DNA from: Chitinophagaceae bacterium
GTDB lineage: Bacteria; Bacteroidota; Bacteroidia; Chitinophagales; Chitinophagaceae
Reading direction: 5' to 3'
Length of the DNA: 64,000 nt
Assembly (NCBI GenBank): GCA_016710165.1
Contig: JADJLJ010000001.1
Location: 2,232,001 to 2,296,000, forward strand
Part shown: positions 1 to 7,009 of the stretch, piece after piece
Numbering within the stretch: the first letter of the stretch is position 1
Layout: each line of letters starts with the position of its first letter
Position numbers and translations under genes: made by a program
Notes under the pieces: model-generated
What the model saw: only the letters and a program-made list of their open reading frames with translations
What the model was told of the DNA's origin: nothing
Database searches by the model: none

Positions 1-210
1 AAGGTCTATCTGCTGCGCTTTCTGCTTGGCAACCTTATCCTGCTGGAATTCTGTTTGCAGAACCCGGTACATGGATTCGGTCAGTTTTGAAGTAGGCTTC
101 AGGTCCTCTTCATTGAACCCTTTGGATACAAGAAAGTCTACCAAGGTATCCTTACCTATGTTAAACTCTTTGGCGGCAGCCATCAACCTTGGTGTTATTA
201 CTTCTGACAT
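1..210 (-). CDS. infB: Translation initiation factor IF-2, N-terminal fragment
   Basis: The first 70 residues of a protein that runs off the left edge of the window. It begins MSEVITPRLMAAAKEF and has the basic, helical IF2_N-type start (AKEFNIGKDTLVDFL, SKGF) expected of bacterial IF-2, which places initiator tRNA on the ribosome. It is the third gene of the rimP-nusA-infB order, 75 bases after nusA on the same strand, and that order is the main support. The GTPase domain lies outside the window, so the assignment rests on the N-terminus and context. Confidence 0.88.
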   Translation of the reverse strand, partial: MSEVITPRLMAAAKEFNIGKDTLVDFLVSKGFNEEDLKPTSKLTESMYRVLQTEFQQDKVAKQKAQQIDL

Positions 211-285
211 TTGTTTTTTGTTTGCCTGTTCTTAAAACCCAGGCTTATTTTTCTTTTAAATTACCCAATTAAATTTTCAGGGCAA

Positions 286-1536
286 TCATTCGTTTTCAAA
301 TTCTTCTTTTAATATCCTTCTTACTTCGTCAATGGTCTCCTTTTCCAGGTCTGTCCTGCGCTCCAGTTCTTCTGCGGTCAGGTCCAGCACGGCCCTCCCG
401 GTATCACATCCCACTCTTTTCAGCTCGTCAATGATCCATGGTTCGATCTCGTCGGTGAATTCGTCAAGGTCAATATCATACTCTTCTTCTTCTCCTTCGT
501 TATCCCGGAATACATCGATCTCGTAACCGGTCAGTTCGCAGGCAAGCTTGATATTGACGCCCCTGCGTCCAATGGCCAGGGAAACCTGGTCGGGTTTAAG
601 AAAAACATTGGCGTGCATTTTCTCTGAATCAATTTCCATGCTGGTTATCTTGGCCGGAGTTAATGAACGCTGTATCAGCAACTGGATATTGCTTGTCCAG
701 TTGATCACATCAATGTTCTCATTTTTCAGTTCCCGTACAATACCATGGATACGGCTTCCTTTCATACCCACGCAGGCGCCTACCGGGTCGATCCGGTCGT
801 CATAACTTTCAACAGCTACCTTTGCCCTTTCACCCGGGTCCCTCACAATTTTCTTAACCACGATCAGGCCATCAAAGATTTCCGGTACTTCGATCTCCAG
901 TAGTTTTTCCAGGAATACCGGGCTGGTCCTTGAAATGATGATCACCGCCTGGCTGTTCTTCAGTTCTACCTTTTTAACCACGCCCCTCACGGTTTCACCC
1001 TTTTTGAAGTAATCGGTAGGTATCTGTTCCGATTTGGGAAGCAGCATTTCATTGCCTTCTTCATCCAGCAACAGCACTTCTTTTTTCCAAACCTGGTAAA
1101 CTTCCCCGCTCACGATCTCCCCGATGCGGTCTTCGTATTTTTTTATAAGGATGTTCTTCTTCAGATCGTTGATACGGGCAGCCAGGGTTTGCTTGCCGGC
1201 CAGGATCGCCCGGCGGCCAAATTCCTTCTGGATATCCACTTCTTCATATAACTCTTCCCCAACCTGGTAGTCGGGTTCTATTTTGATGGCGTCTTTGTAT
1301 TCAATTTCGGTCAGCGTATTGTAGAGGTCATCGTCTTCCACAATGGTGCGGCGGCGAAAGATCTCCAGGTCGCCTTTCTGGTCGTTCACGATAACGTCGA
1401 AGCATTCGTCGCTGCCGTATTTTTTACGGATCAGTGTTTTAAACACGTCTTCCATCACTTTCATCAGTGTTGGCCGGTCAATGTTTTCCGCATCTTTAAA
1501 TTCCTGGAAGGAATCGATTAAGTTAATACTTGCCAT
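286..1536 (-). CDS. nusA: Transcription termination/antitermination factor NusA
   Basis: 416 residues. Residues 1-125 form the RNA-polymerase-binding N-terminal domain (LIDSFQEFKDAENID). An S1 domain follows at about 135-200 (GEIVSGEVYQV, GVVKKVEL). Two KH domains follow, with DPGERAKVAVES, VGACVGMKGSRI and the second KH signature SLAIGRRGVNIKLA. The C-terminus is a short acidic linker and one helix-hairpin-helix-like repeat (AVLDLTAEELERRTDLEKE), so it lacks the two full AR repeats of the E. coli protein. This shorter architecture is usual in Bacteroidota. NusA modulates pausing, termination and antitermination. It lies between rimP and infB. Confidence 0.97.
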   Translation of the reverse strand: MASINLIDSFQEFKDAENIDRPTLMKVMEDVFKTLIRKKYGSDECFDVIVNDQKGDLEIFRRRTIVEDDDLYNTLTEIEYKDAIKIEPDYQVGEELYEEVDIQKEFGRRAILAGKQTLAARINDLKKNILIKKYEDRIGEIVSGEVYQVWKKEVLLLDEEGNEMLLPKSEQIPTDYFKKGETVRGVVKKVELKNSQAVIIISRTSPVFLEKLLEIEVPEIFDGLIVVKKIVRDPGERAKVAVESYDDRIDPVGACVGMKGSRIHGIVRELKNENIDVINWTSNIQLLIQRSLTPAKITSMEIDSEKMHANVFLKPDQVSLAIGRRGVNIKLACELTGYEIDVFRDNEGEEEEYDIDLDEFTDEIEPWIIDELKRVGCDTGRAVLDLTAEELERRTDLEKETIDEVRRILKEEFENE

Positions 1537-1554
1537 AATCCTCGCCGGCTGCTC

Positions 1555-1572
1555 TCCCGATAATTATCGGGA
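1555..1572. repeat. 18-bp perfect palindrome (family A) in the nusA leader
   Basis: TCCCGATAATTATCGGGA reads identically on both strands. It sits 18 bases upstream of the nusA start codon, in the 70-base rimP-nusA gap. It belongs to the family with core CCGATAnnTATCGG seen at least seven more times in this window. In the rimP-nusA mRNA it could form a short hairpin just before the nusA start. Confidence 0.85.
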
Positions 1573-1606
1573 TCATTTCCCCGCCGGGTGGGGGTTTTGT
1601 TTATAA

Positions 1607-2071
1607 TTAAAATTTTACAAGAACCTTTGTTTGTTTGATGTTGTCAAAGGAGATCTCCTCTTGCTTCGTCTCTGCTTTCTTTCCTTTTCCGGTCGTGTAT
1701 TCAATGATGATCCCGTCTTCCGCAACGCCTGTCAACCTGCCTTCTTTTTTTGCTTCGTCCAGGGTCGTTACCTCCACGTTCCGGCCAATATTCTTTTTAT
1801 ACTGGCGCAGCAACTTCAGCGGCTCGTCAATTCCCGGGCTTGAAACCTCCAGCGAAAAGTCGCCATCCGGGAACAAACCCTTCTCTTCCATTACTTTATA
1901 AAGCGCCCGGTTTATCCTGATGCATTTCTCGATCCCCAAGCCGCCATCCGCATCCAGGTATATTTTTATATTGTTTGTCGGCTTTATTTTCACCGACACC
2001 AGGAAAACATCCTCCTGCAGTAACGGCCCGATCAGTTTTTCAACGGTCTGTATGTGTGAATCCTGGGTCAT
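1607..2071 (-). CDS. rimP: Ribosome maturation factor RimP
   Basis: 154 residues from the ATG at 2071 (MTQDSHIQTVEKLIGPLLQE). The open frame extends further upstream, but that would add a non-conserved 33-residue tail running over the promoter at 2126-2158. The 154-residue form matches the usual family length. Seen: LVSVKIKPTNNIKIYLDADGG, the characteristic LEVSSPGIDEPL, and the C-terminal SH3-like barrel (IGRNVEVTTL.EGRLTGV). RimP is needed for 30S subunit maturation. First gene of the rimP-nusA-infB operon. Confidence 0.95.
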   Translation of the reverse strand: MTQDSHIQTVEKLIGPLLQEDVFLVSVKIKPTNNIKIYLDADGGLGIEKCIRINRALYKVMEEKGLFPDGDFSLEVSSPGIDEPLKLLRQYKKNIGRNVEVTTLDEAKKEGRLTGVAEDGIIIEYTTGKGKKAETKQEEISFDNIKQTKVLVKF

Positions 2072-2125
2072 GATAAAAGAAGAAGGGAACGCCTCCGTTC
2101 CCTTCATTTGTTTCTTTGTCAGTTG

Positions 2126-2158
2126 CAAATATAGGTTGTGTGGCTGTAACTGCCAAAA
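2126..2158 (-). promoter_or_regulatory. Bacteroidota-type promoter of rimP-nusA-infB
   Basis: On the minus strand a -7 box TATATTTG (2126-2133) lies 20 bases downstream of a -33 box TTTTG (2154-2158). This matches the TTTG-N19/20-TAnnTTTG promoter of Bacteroidota. It leaves a leader of roughly 45-50 bases before the rimP ATG at 2071 and supports that start. Confidence 0.7.
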
Positions 2159-2237
2159 TTGTAACCCCAAAAATCACCGGCCGACTGTTATTTTTATTTT
2201 AACAACATCCGGTTTATTTGGTATGTACCTTTGAGCC

Positions 2238-2477
2238 ATGAGCATCTTAAAAATACTTTTCGAGCTGTTTGTACTATACCTGCTTTACAAGCTAATCTTC
2301 GACTTTATCATCCCTGTTTATCAAACCACCAGGCAGGTAAAGCAAAAAATGGGGGAAATGCAGAGCCGGATGGATGAGCAGATGAAAAAGCAGGAATCCA
2401 GCTCATTTACTGCTCAAAAAGAAGAAAAAACCCAGCCTGCCAGGGAAGACTACATCGAATTTGAGGAGGTAAAGTAA
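2238..2477 (+). CDS. DUF4834-like small membrane protein
   Basis: 79 residues. One N-terminal membrane segment (about residues 3-27, ILKILFELFVLYLLYKLIF) is followed by a charged, probably cytoplasmic tail (VKQKMGEMQSRMDEQMKKQE) ending in acidic DYIEFEEVK. The layout matches the DUF4834 family of Bacteroidota; no function is known. A TACCTTTG box ends four bases before the ATG, suggesting a leaderless or near-leaderless transcript. It is divergent from rimP and convergent with the HAD gene, whose stop lies 6 bases downstream. Confidence 0.75.
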   Translation: MSILKILFELFVLYLLYKLIFDFIIPVYQTTRQVKQKMGEMQSRMDEQMKKQESSSFTAQKEEKTQPAREDYIEFEEVK

Positions 2478-2483
2478 CCCGGG

Positions 2484-3098
2484 TCAAAACGGTATGTTTT
2501 CAATTCTTTCTCCTGCCTGCAAATGATACGTGTTGATACCCAACAGGGCAGCCGCGTCAATGTTTTTCAGCAGGTCATCAATAAACAAGGTTTCTGCTGC
2601 AACAATACCGGCATCCTGCAGGGTAAATTGGTAAATTTCCCTTTCCGGTTTTCTTAAGCCAAGATGATGCGAGTAGTACGCTTTGGTGAAATGGTCATCA
2701 AAGTCTTCCCTGCCCGTTTGCGTCCTGAAGTGCCGGTGAAAAGCAGTATAATGTATGCTGTTGGTATTGCTTAAAAGATACAGGTCATACCGCTGCTTCA
2801 ACTGTTCCAGGTACCGTAAACTTTCTGTCCTGAAATCAAGTATCAGAGCATTCCAGGCATCCCGGATATCATTATCGGCTATCGGCAGGCCACTTATCTT
2901 CCGGATGCCGGTATAAAACTCCATTTCTGTCAGCTTCCCTTTTTCCAGCTCATCAAACAACGTATCTGCTTTTTGAAGAGAGTAGTTTTTTTTAAAATCT
3001 GCTACGCCCAGTTTTTCAAATGCCTCATTTGTTTTGCCGGTATCAATATCCAGCAATACGCCCCCTAAGTCGAAAATGATATTTTTAATGGCTTTCAT
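2484..3098 (-). CDS. HAD-superfamily hydrolase, subfamily IA
   Basis: 204 residues from the ATG at 3098 (MKAIKNIIFDLGGVLLDID); the longer open frame adds 16 unconserved residues. HAD motif I is FDLGGVLLDID, with nucleophile Asp10. Motif II is LLSNTNSIHY, motif III lies around the LRKPEREIY lysine, and motif IV is FIDDLLKNIDAA. The all-alpha cap between motifs I and II is of the IA type, as in YihX/haloacid dehalogenase-like phosphatases. It probably dephosphorylates small sugar phosphates or nucleotides; the substrate cannot be read from the sequence. Confidence 0.85.
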   Translation of the reverse strand: MKAIKNIIFDLGGVLLDIDTGKTNEAFEKLGVADFKKNYSLQKADTLFDELEKGKLTEMEFYTGIRKISGLPIADNDIRDAWNALILDFRTESLRYLEQLKQRYDLYLLSNTNSIHYTAFHRHFRTQTGREDFDDHFTKAYYSHHLGLRKPEREIYQFTLQDAGIVAAETLFIDDLLKNIDAAALLGINTYHLQAGERIENIPF

Positions 3099-3155
3099 TT
3101 TACTAAAAAGCGGAACCATGCCGATTCCGTTAATCCCTCTATTCATCGAAACTGA

Positions 3156-3458
3156 TTATGAATCAGGTATGGAATATTTTATTTTAAGTTTTTCAATGAT
3201 AGAAGAAAATTTCTTCAGGTTACTAATATAGACCTTACTTTTCATTTTTTTAATGTGCTTCTCTATCAGCAATGCCTGTTCCATGGAAACACACTCTATT
3301 TGTAAAAATAACTCCCAGTCCTTTACTTTTCTTGTAAACTTATTTTCATAATACCCCTCCAGATGTCTGCCAAGCCTTTCTTCCGGCCTGATTGTAGTGG
3401 CCCCAATATAAAATGAATCATCCGAAGGACTATACAATATGTAAACATAGGCTGCCAT
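3156..3458 (-). CDS. GIY-YIG nuclease-domain protein
   Basis: About 100 residues from MAAYVYILYS (ATG at 3458; a start four codons earlier is possible). The GIY-YIG signature is seen as YVYILYS..DDSFYIGAT, followed by the arginine-containing helix (RPEERLGRHLEG) and a conserved Glu (LLIEKHIKKMKS). Such stand-alone UPF0213/YhbQ-like proteins are common in Bacteroidota and their in vivo role is unclear. It sits immediately beside the duplicated tRNA array, which may be coincidence. Confidence 0.85.
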   Translation of the reverse strand: MAAYVYILYSPSDDSFYIGATTIRPEERLGRHLEGYYENKFTRKVKDWELFLQIECVSMEQALLIEKHIKKMKSKVYISNLKKFSSIIEKLKIKYSIPDS

Positions 3459-3571
3459 CAGGCAAAACAAATAAAATCAGCACCCTCATTCTTGAGGTCT
3501 GTCGCTGACTTTTATGTTTTTAAAGACAAGAAATCTTGCTGTTTCTGTCAGGTTTATCCCAGACGAATATC

Positions 3572-3858
3572 GGAACTCTGATTATGAGTATGTTCATTGA
3601 AAAAAACCTCAGATCTTTTTGTGAGGTTTTGGTGGGCCCACCTGGGCTCGAACCAGTTCCGATAGCTATCGGAACTCTGATTATGAGTATGTTCATTGAA
3701 AAAAACCTCACAGATCTTTTTGTGAGGTTTTGGTGGGCCCACCTGGGCTCGAACCAGTTCCGATAGCTATCGGAACTCTGATTATGAGTATGTTCATTGA
3801 AAAAAACCTCACAGATCTTTTTGTGAGGTTTTGGTGGGCCCACCTGGGCTCGAACCAG
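3572..3858 (-). repeat. Tandem copies of a tRNA 3' half with terminator and palindrome
   Basis: A unit of about 100 bases is repeated head to tail: 3572-3670 (99 bp), 3671-3771 (101 bp), and a third copy from 3772 that runs into the intact tRNA. Read on the minus strand, each unit holds the anticodon-loop end CTCATAATCAGAG, a palindrome GTTCCGATAGCTATCGGAAC in place of the variable loop (3757-3776 and 3656-3675), the T-arm and 3' acceptor with encoded CCA, and a hairpin terminator. The copies are nearly identical; the first lacks a CA pair. They look like serial duplications of the 3' half of the neighbouring tRNA gene. Confidence 0.9.
3798..3832 (-). terminator. Rho-independent terminator of the tRNA
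   Basis: On the minus strand, directly after the encoded CCA, AACCTCACA pairs with TGTGAGGTT (arms 3822-3830 and 3805-3813) and is followed by a run of Ts. The same terminator is copied in each downstream repeat unit. Confidence 0.8.
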
Positions 3859-3908
3859 GGACCCTCTGATTATGAGTCAGATGCTCTAACCGGCTGAGCT
3901 ATAGGCCC
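3832..3908 (-). tRNA. tRNA with CAU anticodon (elongator Met or Ile2)
   Basis: A complete cloverleaf on the minus strand. Acceptor GGGCCTA pairs with TGGGCCC (one G-U), the D arm is GCTC...GAGC, the anticodon stem is TCTGA/TCAGA with loop CTCATAA, the T arm is CCTGG-TTCGAGC-CCAGG, the discriminator is A73 and CCA is encoded. The anticodon CAU can be elongator Met or, if C34 is lysidinylated, minor Ile. Position 1 is G with a normal 1:72 pair, so it is not initiator Met. It is the only intact copy among several broken ones. Confidence 0.93.
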
Positions 3909-3913
3909 TTTCC

Positions 3914-3970
3914 TTAATTATAAGTCAGGGACTCTAACCTCCCGATAACTATCGGGAGAGCTATGGACCC
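3914..3970 (-). pseudogene. tRNA 5'-half pseudogene with palindrome in the D-loop
   Basis: Minus-strand remnant just upstream of the intact tRNA. GGGTCCATAGCTC is followed by the palindrome TCCCGATAGTTATCGGGAG in place of the D-loop bases AGCCG, then GTTAGAGTCCCTGACTTATAATTA. The 3' half is missing. The anticodon loop reads CTTATAA, a change from CAU to UAU. The palindrome occupies 3939-3958. Confidence 0.8.
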
Positions 3971-4081
3971 TTTCCTATGCAGGAAGGATTTATTTTAAAT
4001 GCCTGGCCCGGTAAACCAAGCAATTATAGAAATTAATTTCAAAAACTTGCATCTCTTTTGATGACAATCTAAATTCGCCAA

Positions 4082-4130
4082 GAGTCAGATGCTCTAACCT
4101 CCCGATAGCTATCGGGAGAGCTATAGGCCC
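4082..4130 (-). pseudogene. Second tRNA 5'-half pseudogene with palindrome in the D-loop
   Basis: On the minus strand the first 13 bases of the intact tRNA (GGGCCTATAGCTC) are followed by a perfect 20-bp palindrome (4099-4118) in the D-loop, then GTTAGAGCATCTGACTC identical to the intact gene, after which similarity stops inside the anticodon loop. The insertion point is the same as in the copy at 3914-3970. Confidence 0.82.
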
Positions 4131-4237
4131 TCTCTTCAATACAGTTTTGAAGAATGAGGCTGCAAATATAGTCAAACCTGTTTAATTTAACGCTTCGTTA
4201 GATTATTTGCCGTTAATTTGCAACTTCAAAATTACTT

Positions 4238-4954
4238 ATGAAGAAAATAGTATTTGTTGTTCTTGCCTCCCTATTCGTTACAACCCTATCAGCCCAGACC
4301 AAAAAGAAAGCAGGTGGTTTTATGTCGCAGACAGGCGACCATTTCATGCTGCAACTGACCTCGGATCACTGGATAGGAACCCCCGACAGCATTAAGTCGC
4401 ACAAAAAAGGATTTGCGAGGGGCGCTAATGTGTACGTGATGTTAGACCAGCGTTTTAAGGGCAATCCCCGTTTTAGTGTTGCTTTTGGATTGGGTGTTGG
4501 CACAAGCAATATGTATTTTAAGAACATGAGCATTGATGTAAAATCAAAAACAAACAAACTGCCCTTCAATAATTTAGACAGCCTGAACCGGTTTAAAAAA
4601 TACAAGCTGACCACGGCTTTTTTAGAAGTGCCCATCGAATTGCGTTTTACGGCTGACCCCGAAAGCGATACCAAGACCATTAAAGCCGCCCTTGGTTTTA
4701 AAGTGGGTACCGTAATAAATGTTCATACAAAGGGAAAGACCCTGCTGGATAAGGACGGAAAGACCCTGAACAACTATACCGCAAAGGAAACAAGTAAAAG
4801 CTTCTTTAATTCAACCCGCATAGCGGCAACCGCAAGGGTGGGCTATGGTAATTTTTCGGTGGTGGCCAACTACCAGCTTAATAATATTTTCAAAGACGGA
4901 GTTGCTGCCGATGTAAAGCTCTTCCAGATCGGCCTGTGTATCAGCGGACTTTAA
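4238..4954 (+). CDS. Outer-membrane beta-barrel family protein
   Basis: 238 residues with a signal peptide (MKKIVFVVLASLFVTTLSAQ, cleavage after SAQ). The rest shows alternating amphipathic strands typical of the small OMP_b-brl families: FSVAFGLGVGTSNMYF, TAFLEVPIELRFTAD, KAALGFKVGTVINV, RIAATARVGYGNFSVVANYQL, and a final strand ending in aromatic/hydrophobic residues. Function unknown. The gene stands alone and is followed by a strong terminator at 4979-5006. Confidence 0.78.
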   Translation: MKKIVFVVLASLFVTTLSAQTKKKAGGFMSQTGDHFMLQLTSDHWIGTPDSIKSHKKGFARGANVYVMLDQRFKGNPRFSVAFGLGVGTSNMYFKNMSIDVKSKTNKLPFNNLDSLNRFKKYKLTTAFLEVPIELRFTADPESDTKTIKAALGFKVGTVINVHTKGKTLLDKDGKTLNNYTAKETSKSFFNSTRIAATARVGYGNFSVVANYQLNNIFKDGVAADVKLFQIGLCISGL

Positions 4955-4978
4955 CCGTTTCACCAAACAATATTCTTT

Positions 4979-5006
4979 CCCCCGCTTCAACGGGGGATTT
5001 TTATTT
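4979..5006 (+). terminator. Rho-independent terminator after the beta-barrel gene
   Basis: CCCCCG (4979-4984), loop CTTCAA, CGGGGG (4991-4996), then ATTTTTATTT. It lies 24 bases after the stop codon. Confidence 0.88.
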
Positions 5007-5040
5007 GCTCCTCTTTGACAATGCCTTAACTTTGCGGCTC

Positions 5041-5058
5041 TTCCGATGGCTATCGGAA
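5041..5058. repeat. Family A palindrome just upstream of purF
   Basis: TTCCGATGGCTATCGGAA, an imperfect 18-bp copy of the CCGATAGCTATCGG element, ends seven bases before the purF ATG at 5066. A TAACTTTG box (5026-5033) lies just upstream, so the palindrome would be at the very start of the mRNA. Confidence 0.75.
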
Positions 5059-5065
5059 CCCCACC

Positions 5066-6934
5066 ATGAGCGACGAAATAAAACACGAATGCGGCCTTGC
5101 CTTCATTCGTCTACGCAAACCTTTCAGTTACTATCAGCAAAAGTATGGAACCGCCTTGTACGGCCTCAATAAGCTGTACCTGCTTATGGAAAAGCAGCAC
5201 AACCGGGGCCAGGACGGGGCCGGCATTGCTGCTGTTAAGCTGAATACCGAACCCGGTTATCCTTTCATGCACCGCCTGCGAAGCGCTGCACACCAACCCA
5301 TTGCCGATCTTTTTTCACAGGTTGGAAAAGAGATCGACGAGGTAGAGAAGTACCAGCCTGATATTAAGAATCACCCCGGCCTTATGAAAGGCCATCTTAA
5401 TTTTTTGGGCGAGGTCTTGCTTGGCCACCTCCGGTACGGCACCCAGGGTAAAAACAATGTGGAATTCTGTCACCCGTTCATAAAACGGCATACCATTCCT
5501 TCACGCAACCTGGCCCTGGCAGGAAATTTCAACCTGGTTAACACGGAAGAATTATTCGGGCTGGTAAACATTGACCCGGGGGAGTTCCAGCGTCAAAGCG
5601 ACCTGGCTGCCATGATGGAAGTGCTGTATCATTTTATAGTAAAGGCCGACGAGGCCTTTCCCCAACAAATGGATGTGGTCCGGGTTTTAAAAAAAGCGGT
5701 TCCGCTGTTTGACGGGGGCTTTAATTTCAGCGGCATGATCGGCAATGGAGATGCTTTTGTGATGCGGGATGCTCACGGGATCCGCCCTTCTTATTATTAT
5801 ATCAACGACGACGTGATCGTTGCAGCCAGCGAAAGGGCTGCCATACGAACCGCATTTAACTTAGGAGAAAATGAAGTGCAGGAATTGATGCCGGGCTGTG
5901 CACTGGTCGTAAAAGCCGACGGGAGCTTCAGTATAGAACAGATCCTGGAACCAAAAGAAAGAAAGGCCTGTAGTTTTGAAAGGATCTATTTCAGCCGCGG
6001 AAGCGATGAAAAAATATACCGGGAACGCATTGCCCTGGGCCATAACCTGAGTGATACGGTCCTGAAAGCAATTGATCACGATCTGAAGAATACCATTTTC
6101 TCTTTTATTCCCAACACCGCCGAAACGGCCTTTTATGGCCTGATCAAAGGTGCCGAGGACTACCTGAACAAGATAAAGATCGAACGCATCCTGAGCTGGG
6201 GAAAGGACCTGCCTGCCGGACAGGCAGGATTTGATGAAGAGAAATTATCCGAAATGGTGACCCGGCGGGTGCGGATCGAGAAGATCGCCATCAAGGATGT
6301 GAAGCTGAGGACATTTATTACCGAGGACAGCAGCCGCAATGAAATGGTTCAGCACGTGTACGACATCACCTACGGAACGGTAAGAAAGAACACAGACGCC
6401 CTCGTGGTGATTGATGACAGTATTGTTCGGGGAACCACTTTAAAAGAAAGTATTGTAAGAATGCTGTCGAGGCTTCAGCCAAAAAAGATCATTATCGTTT
6501 CCTCGGCCCCACAGATACGCTACCCGGACTGTTATGGCATTGATATGAGTAAATTGGGAGACTTCATCGCTTTCCGTGCCGCCATTGAATTACTGCATGA
6601 TACCGGGCGGCAGGAACTGCTTGCCACCTTATTGAACAGATGCAAAGAATTGCAGCGAAACAACCAGTTGCATACAGAGAATGTTGTACAGCAGATCTAT
6701 AAATCCTTTACGCTTGCCGAGATCTCTGATAAAATTGCAAGGCTCATTACCCCCGCAGATGTCAACATCCCTGTTTCCGTGATCTACCAGACCATCGAAT
6801 CGCTCCACCAGGCATGTCCTACCAACCTGGGCGATTGGTATTTTACCGGCAACTATCCCACGCCCGGCGGCAACCGGGTATGCAACAAAGCCTTCATGAA
6901 CTACATGGAAGGAAAGAATGTAAGGGGGTATTAG
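5066..6934 (+). CDS. purF: Amidophosphoribosyltransferase (Bacteroidota long form)
   Basis: 622 residues, the first step of purine synthesis (PRPP + glutamine to phosphoribosylamine). N-terminal class-II glutamine amidotransferase domain: HECGLAFIRL with Cys9 as likely nucleophile, KQHNRGQDGAGIA, LLGHLRYGTQGKNNVEFCHPF and GNFNLVN. C-terminal phosphoribosyltransferase domain: the PRPP loop VVIDDSIVRGTTLKESI and ISSAPQIRYPDCYGIDM-like segment. It is longer than E. coli PurF, as is usual in this phylum, and the catalytic Cys is not at residue 1-2, so processing or a variant mechanism is implied. Oddity: residues 382-388 (LPAGQAG) are encoded by a palindromic repeat inserted in frame in the linker (ILSWGKD...FDEEKL). 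Confidence 0.92.
   Translation: MSDEIKHECGLAFIRLRKPFSYYQQKYGTALYGLNKLYLLMEKQHNRGQDGAGIAAVKLNTEPGYPFMHRLRSAAHQPIADLFSQVGKEIDEVEKYQPDIKNHPGLMKGHLNFLGEVLLGHLRYGTQGKNNVEFCHPFIKRHTIPSRNLALAGNFNLVNTEELFGLVNIDPGEFQRQSDLAAMMEVLYHFIVKADEAFPQQMDVVRVLKKAVPLFDGGFNFSGMIGNGDAFVMRDAHGIRPSYYYINDDVIVAASERAAIRTAFNLGENEVQELMPGCALVVKADGSFSIEQILEPKERKACSFERIYFSRGSDEKIYRERIALGHNLSDTVLKAIDHDLKNTIFSFIPNTAETAFYGLIKGAEDYLNKIKIERILSWGKDLPAGQAGFDEEKLSEMVTRRVRIEKIAIKDVKLRTFITEDSSRNEMVQHVYDITYGTVRKNTDALVVIDDSIVRGTTLKESIVRMLSRLQPKKIIIVSSAPQIRYPDCYGIDMSKLGDFIAFRAAIELLHDTGRQELLATLLNRCKELQRNNQLHTENVVQQIYKSFTLAEISDKIARLITPADVNIPVSVIYQTIESLHQACPTNLGDWYFTGNYPTPGGNRVCNKAFMNYMEGKNVRGY
6208..6228. repeat. Family B palindrome in frame within purF
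   Basis: CCTGCCTG-CCGGA-CAGGCAGG, two 8-base arms around five bases. Together with the adjoining base it codes for PAGQAG in the purF reading frame. A near copy (6943-6963) lies just after the gene, and related sequences form the cores of the larger palindromes near 45.0, 46.4 and 48.5 kb. Confidence 0.85.
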
Positions 6935-6942
6935 GTTTGTAG

Positions 6943-6963
6943 CCTGCCTGTCCGGTAGGCAGG
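6943..6963. repeat. Family B palindrome between convergent purF and nuclease genes
   Basis: CCTGCCTG-TCCGG-TAGGCAGG starts 8 bases after the purF stop codon. It could serve as a weak hairpin between the convergent genes, but there is no clear T-run. Confidence 0.75.
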
Positions 6964-7009
6964 TTTGTGGTTAAGGATATCTTTATTTAAGAACTCCTTA
7001 TCGTTTTGT

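Noticed and set aside
3156..3458. GIY-YIG protein as the homing nuclease of the tRNA array
   Set aside because: Stand-alone GIY-YIG proteins of this size are common and usually unlinked to tRNA genes; proximity alone is not enough.
3520..3843. Open frame of about 107 residues across the tRNA repeats
   Set aside because: It is an accident of the tandem tRNA-half repeats and has no protein-like features.
3572..3858. CRISPR-like repeats beside a tRNA
   Set aside because: The copies are contiguous 99-101 base units with no spacers, and each unit is a tRNA 3' half plus terminator; no cas genes are present.
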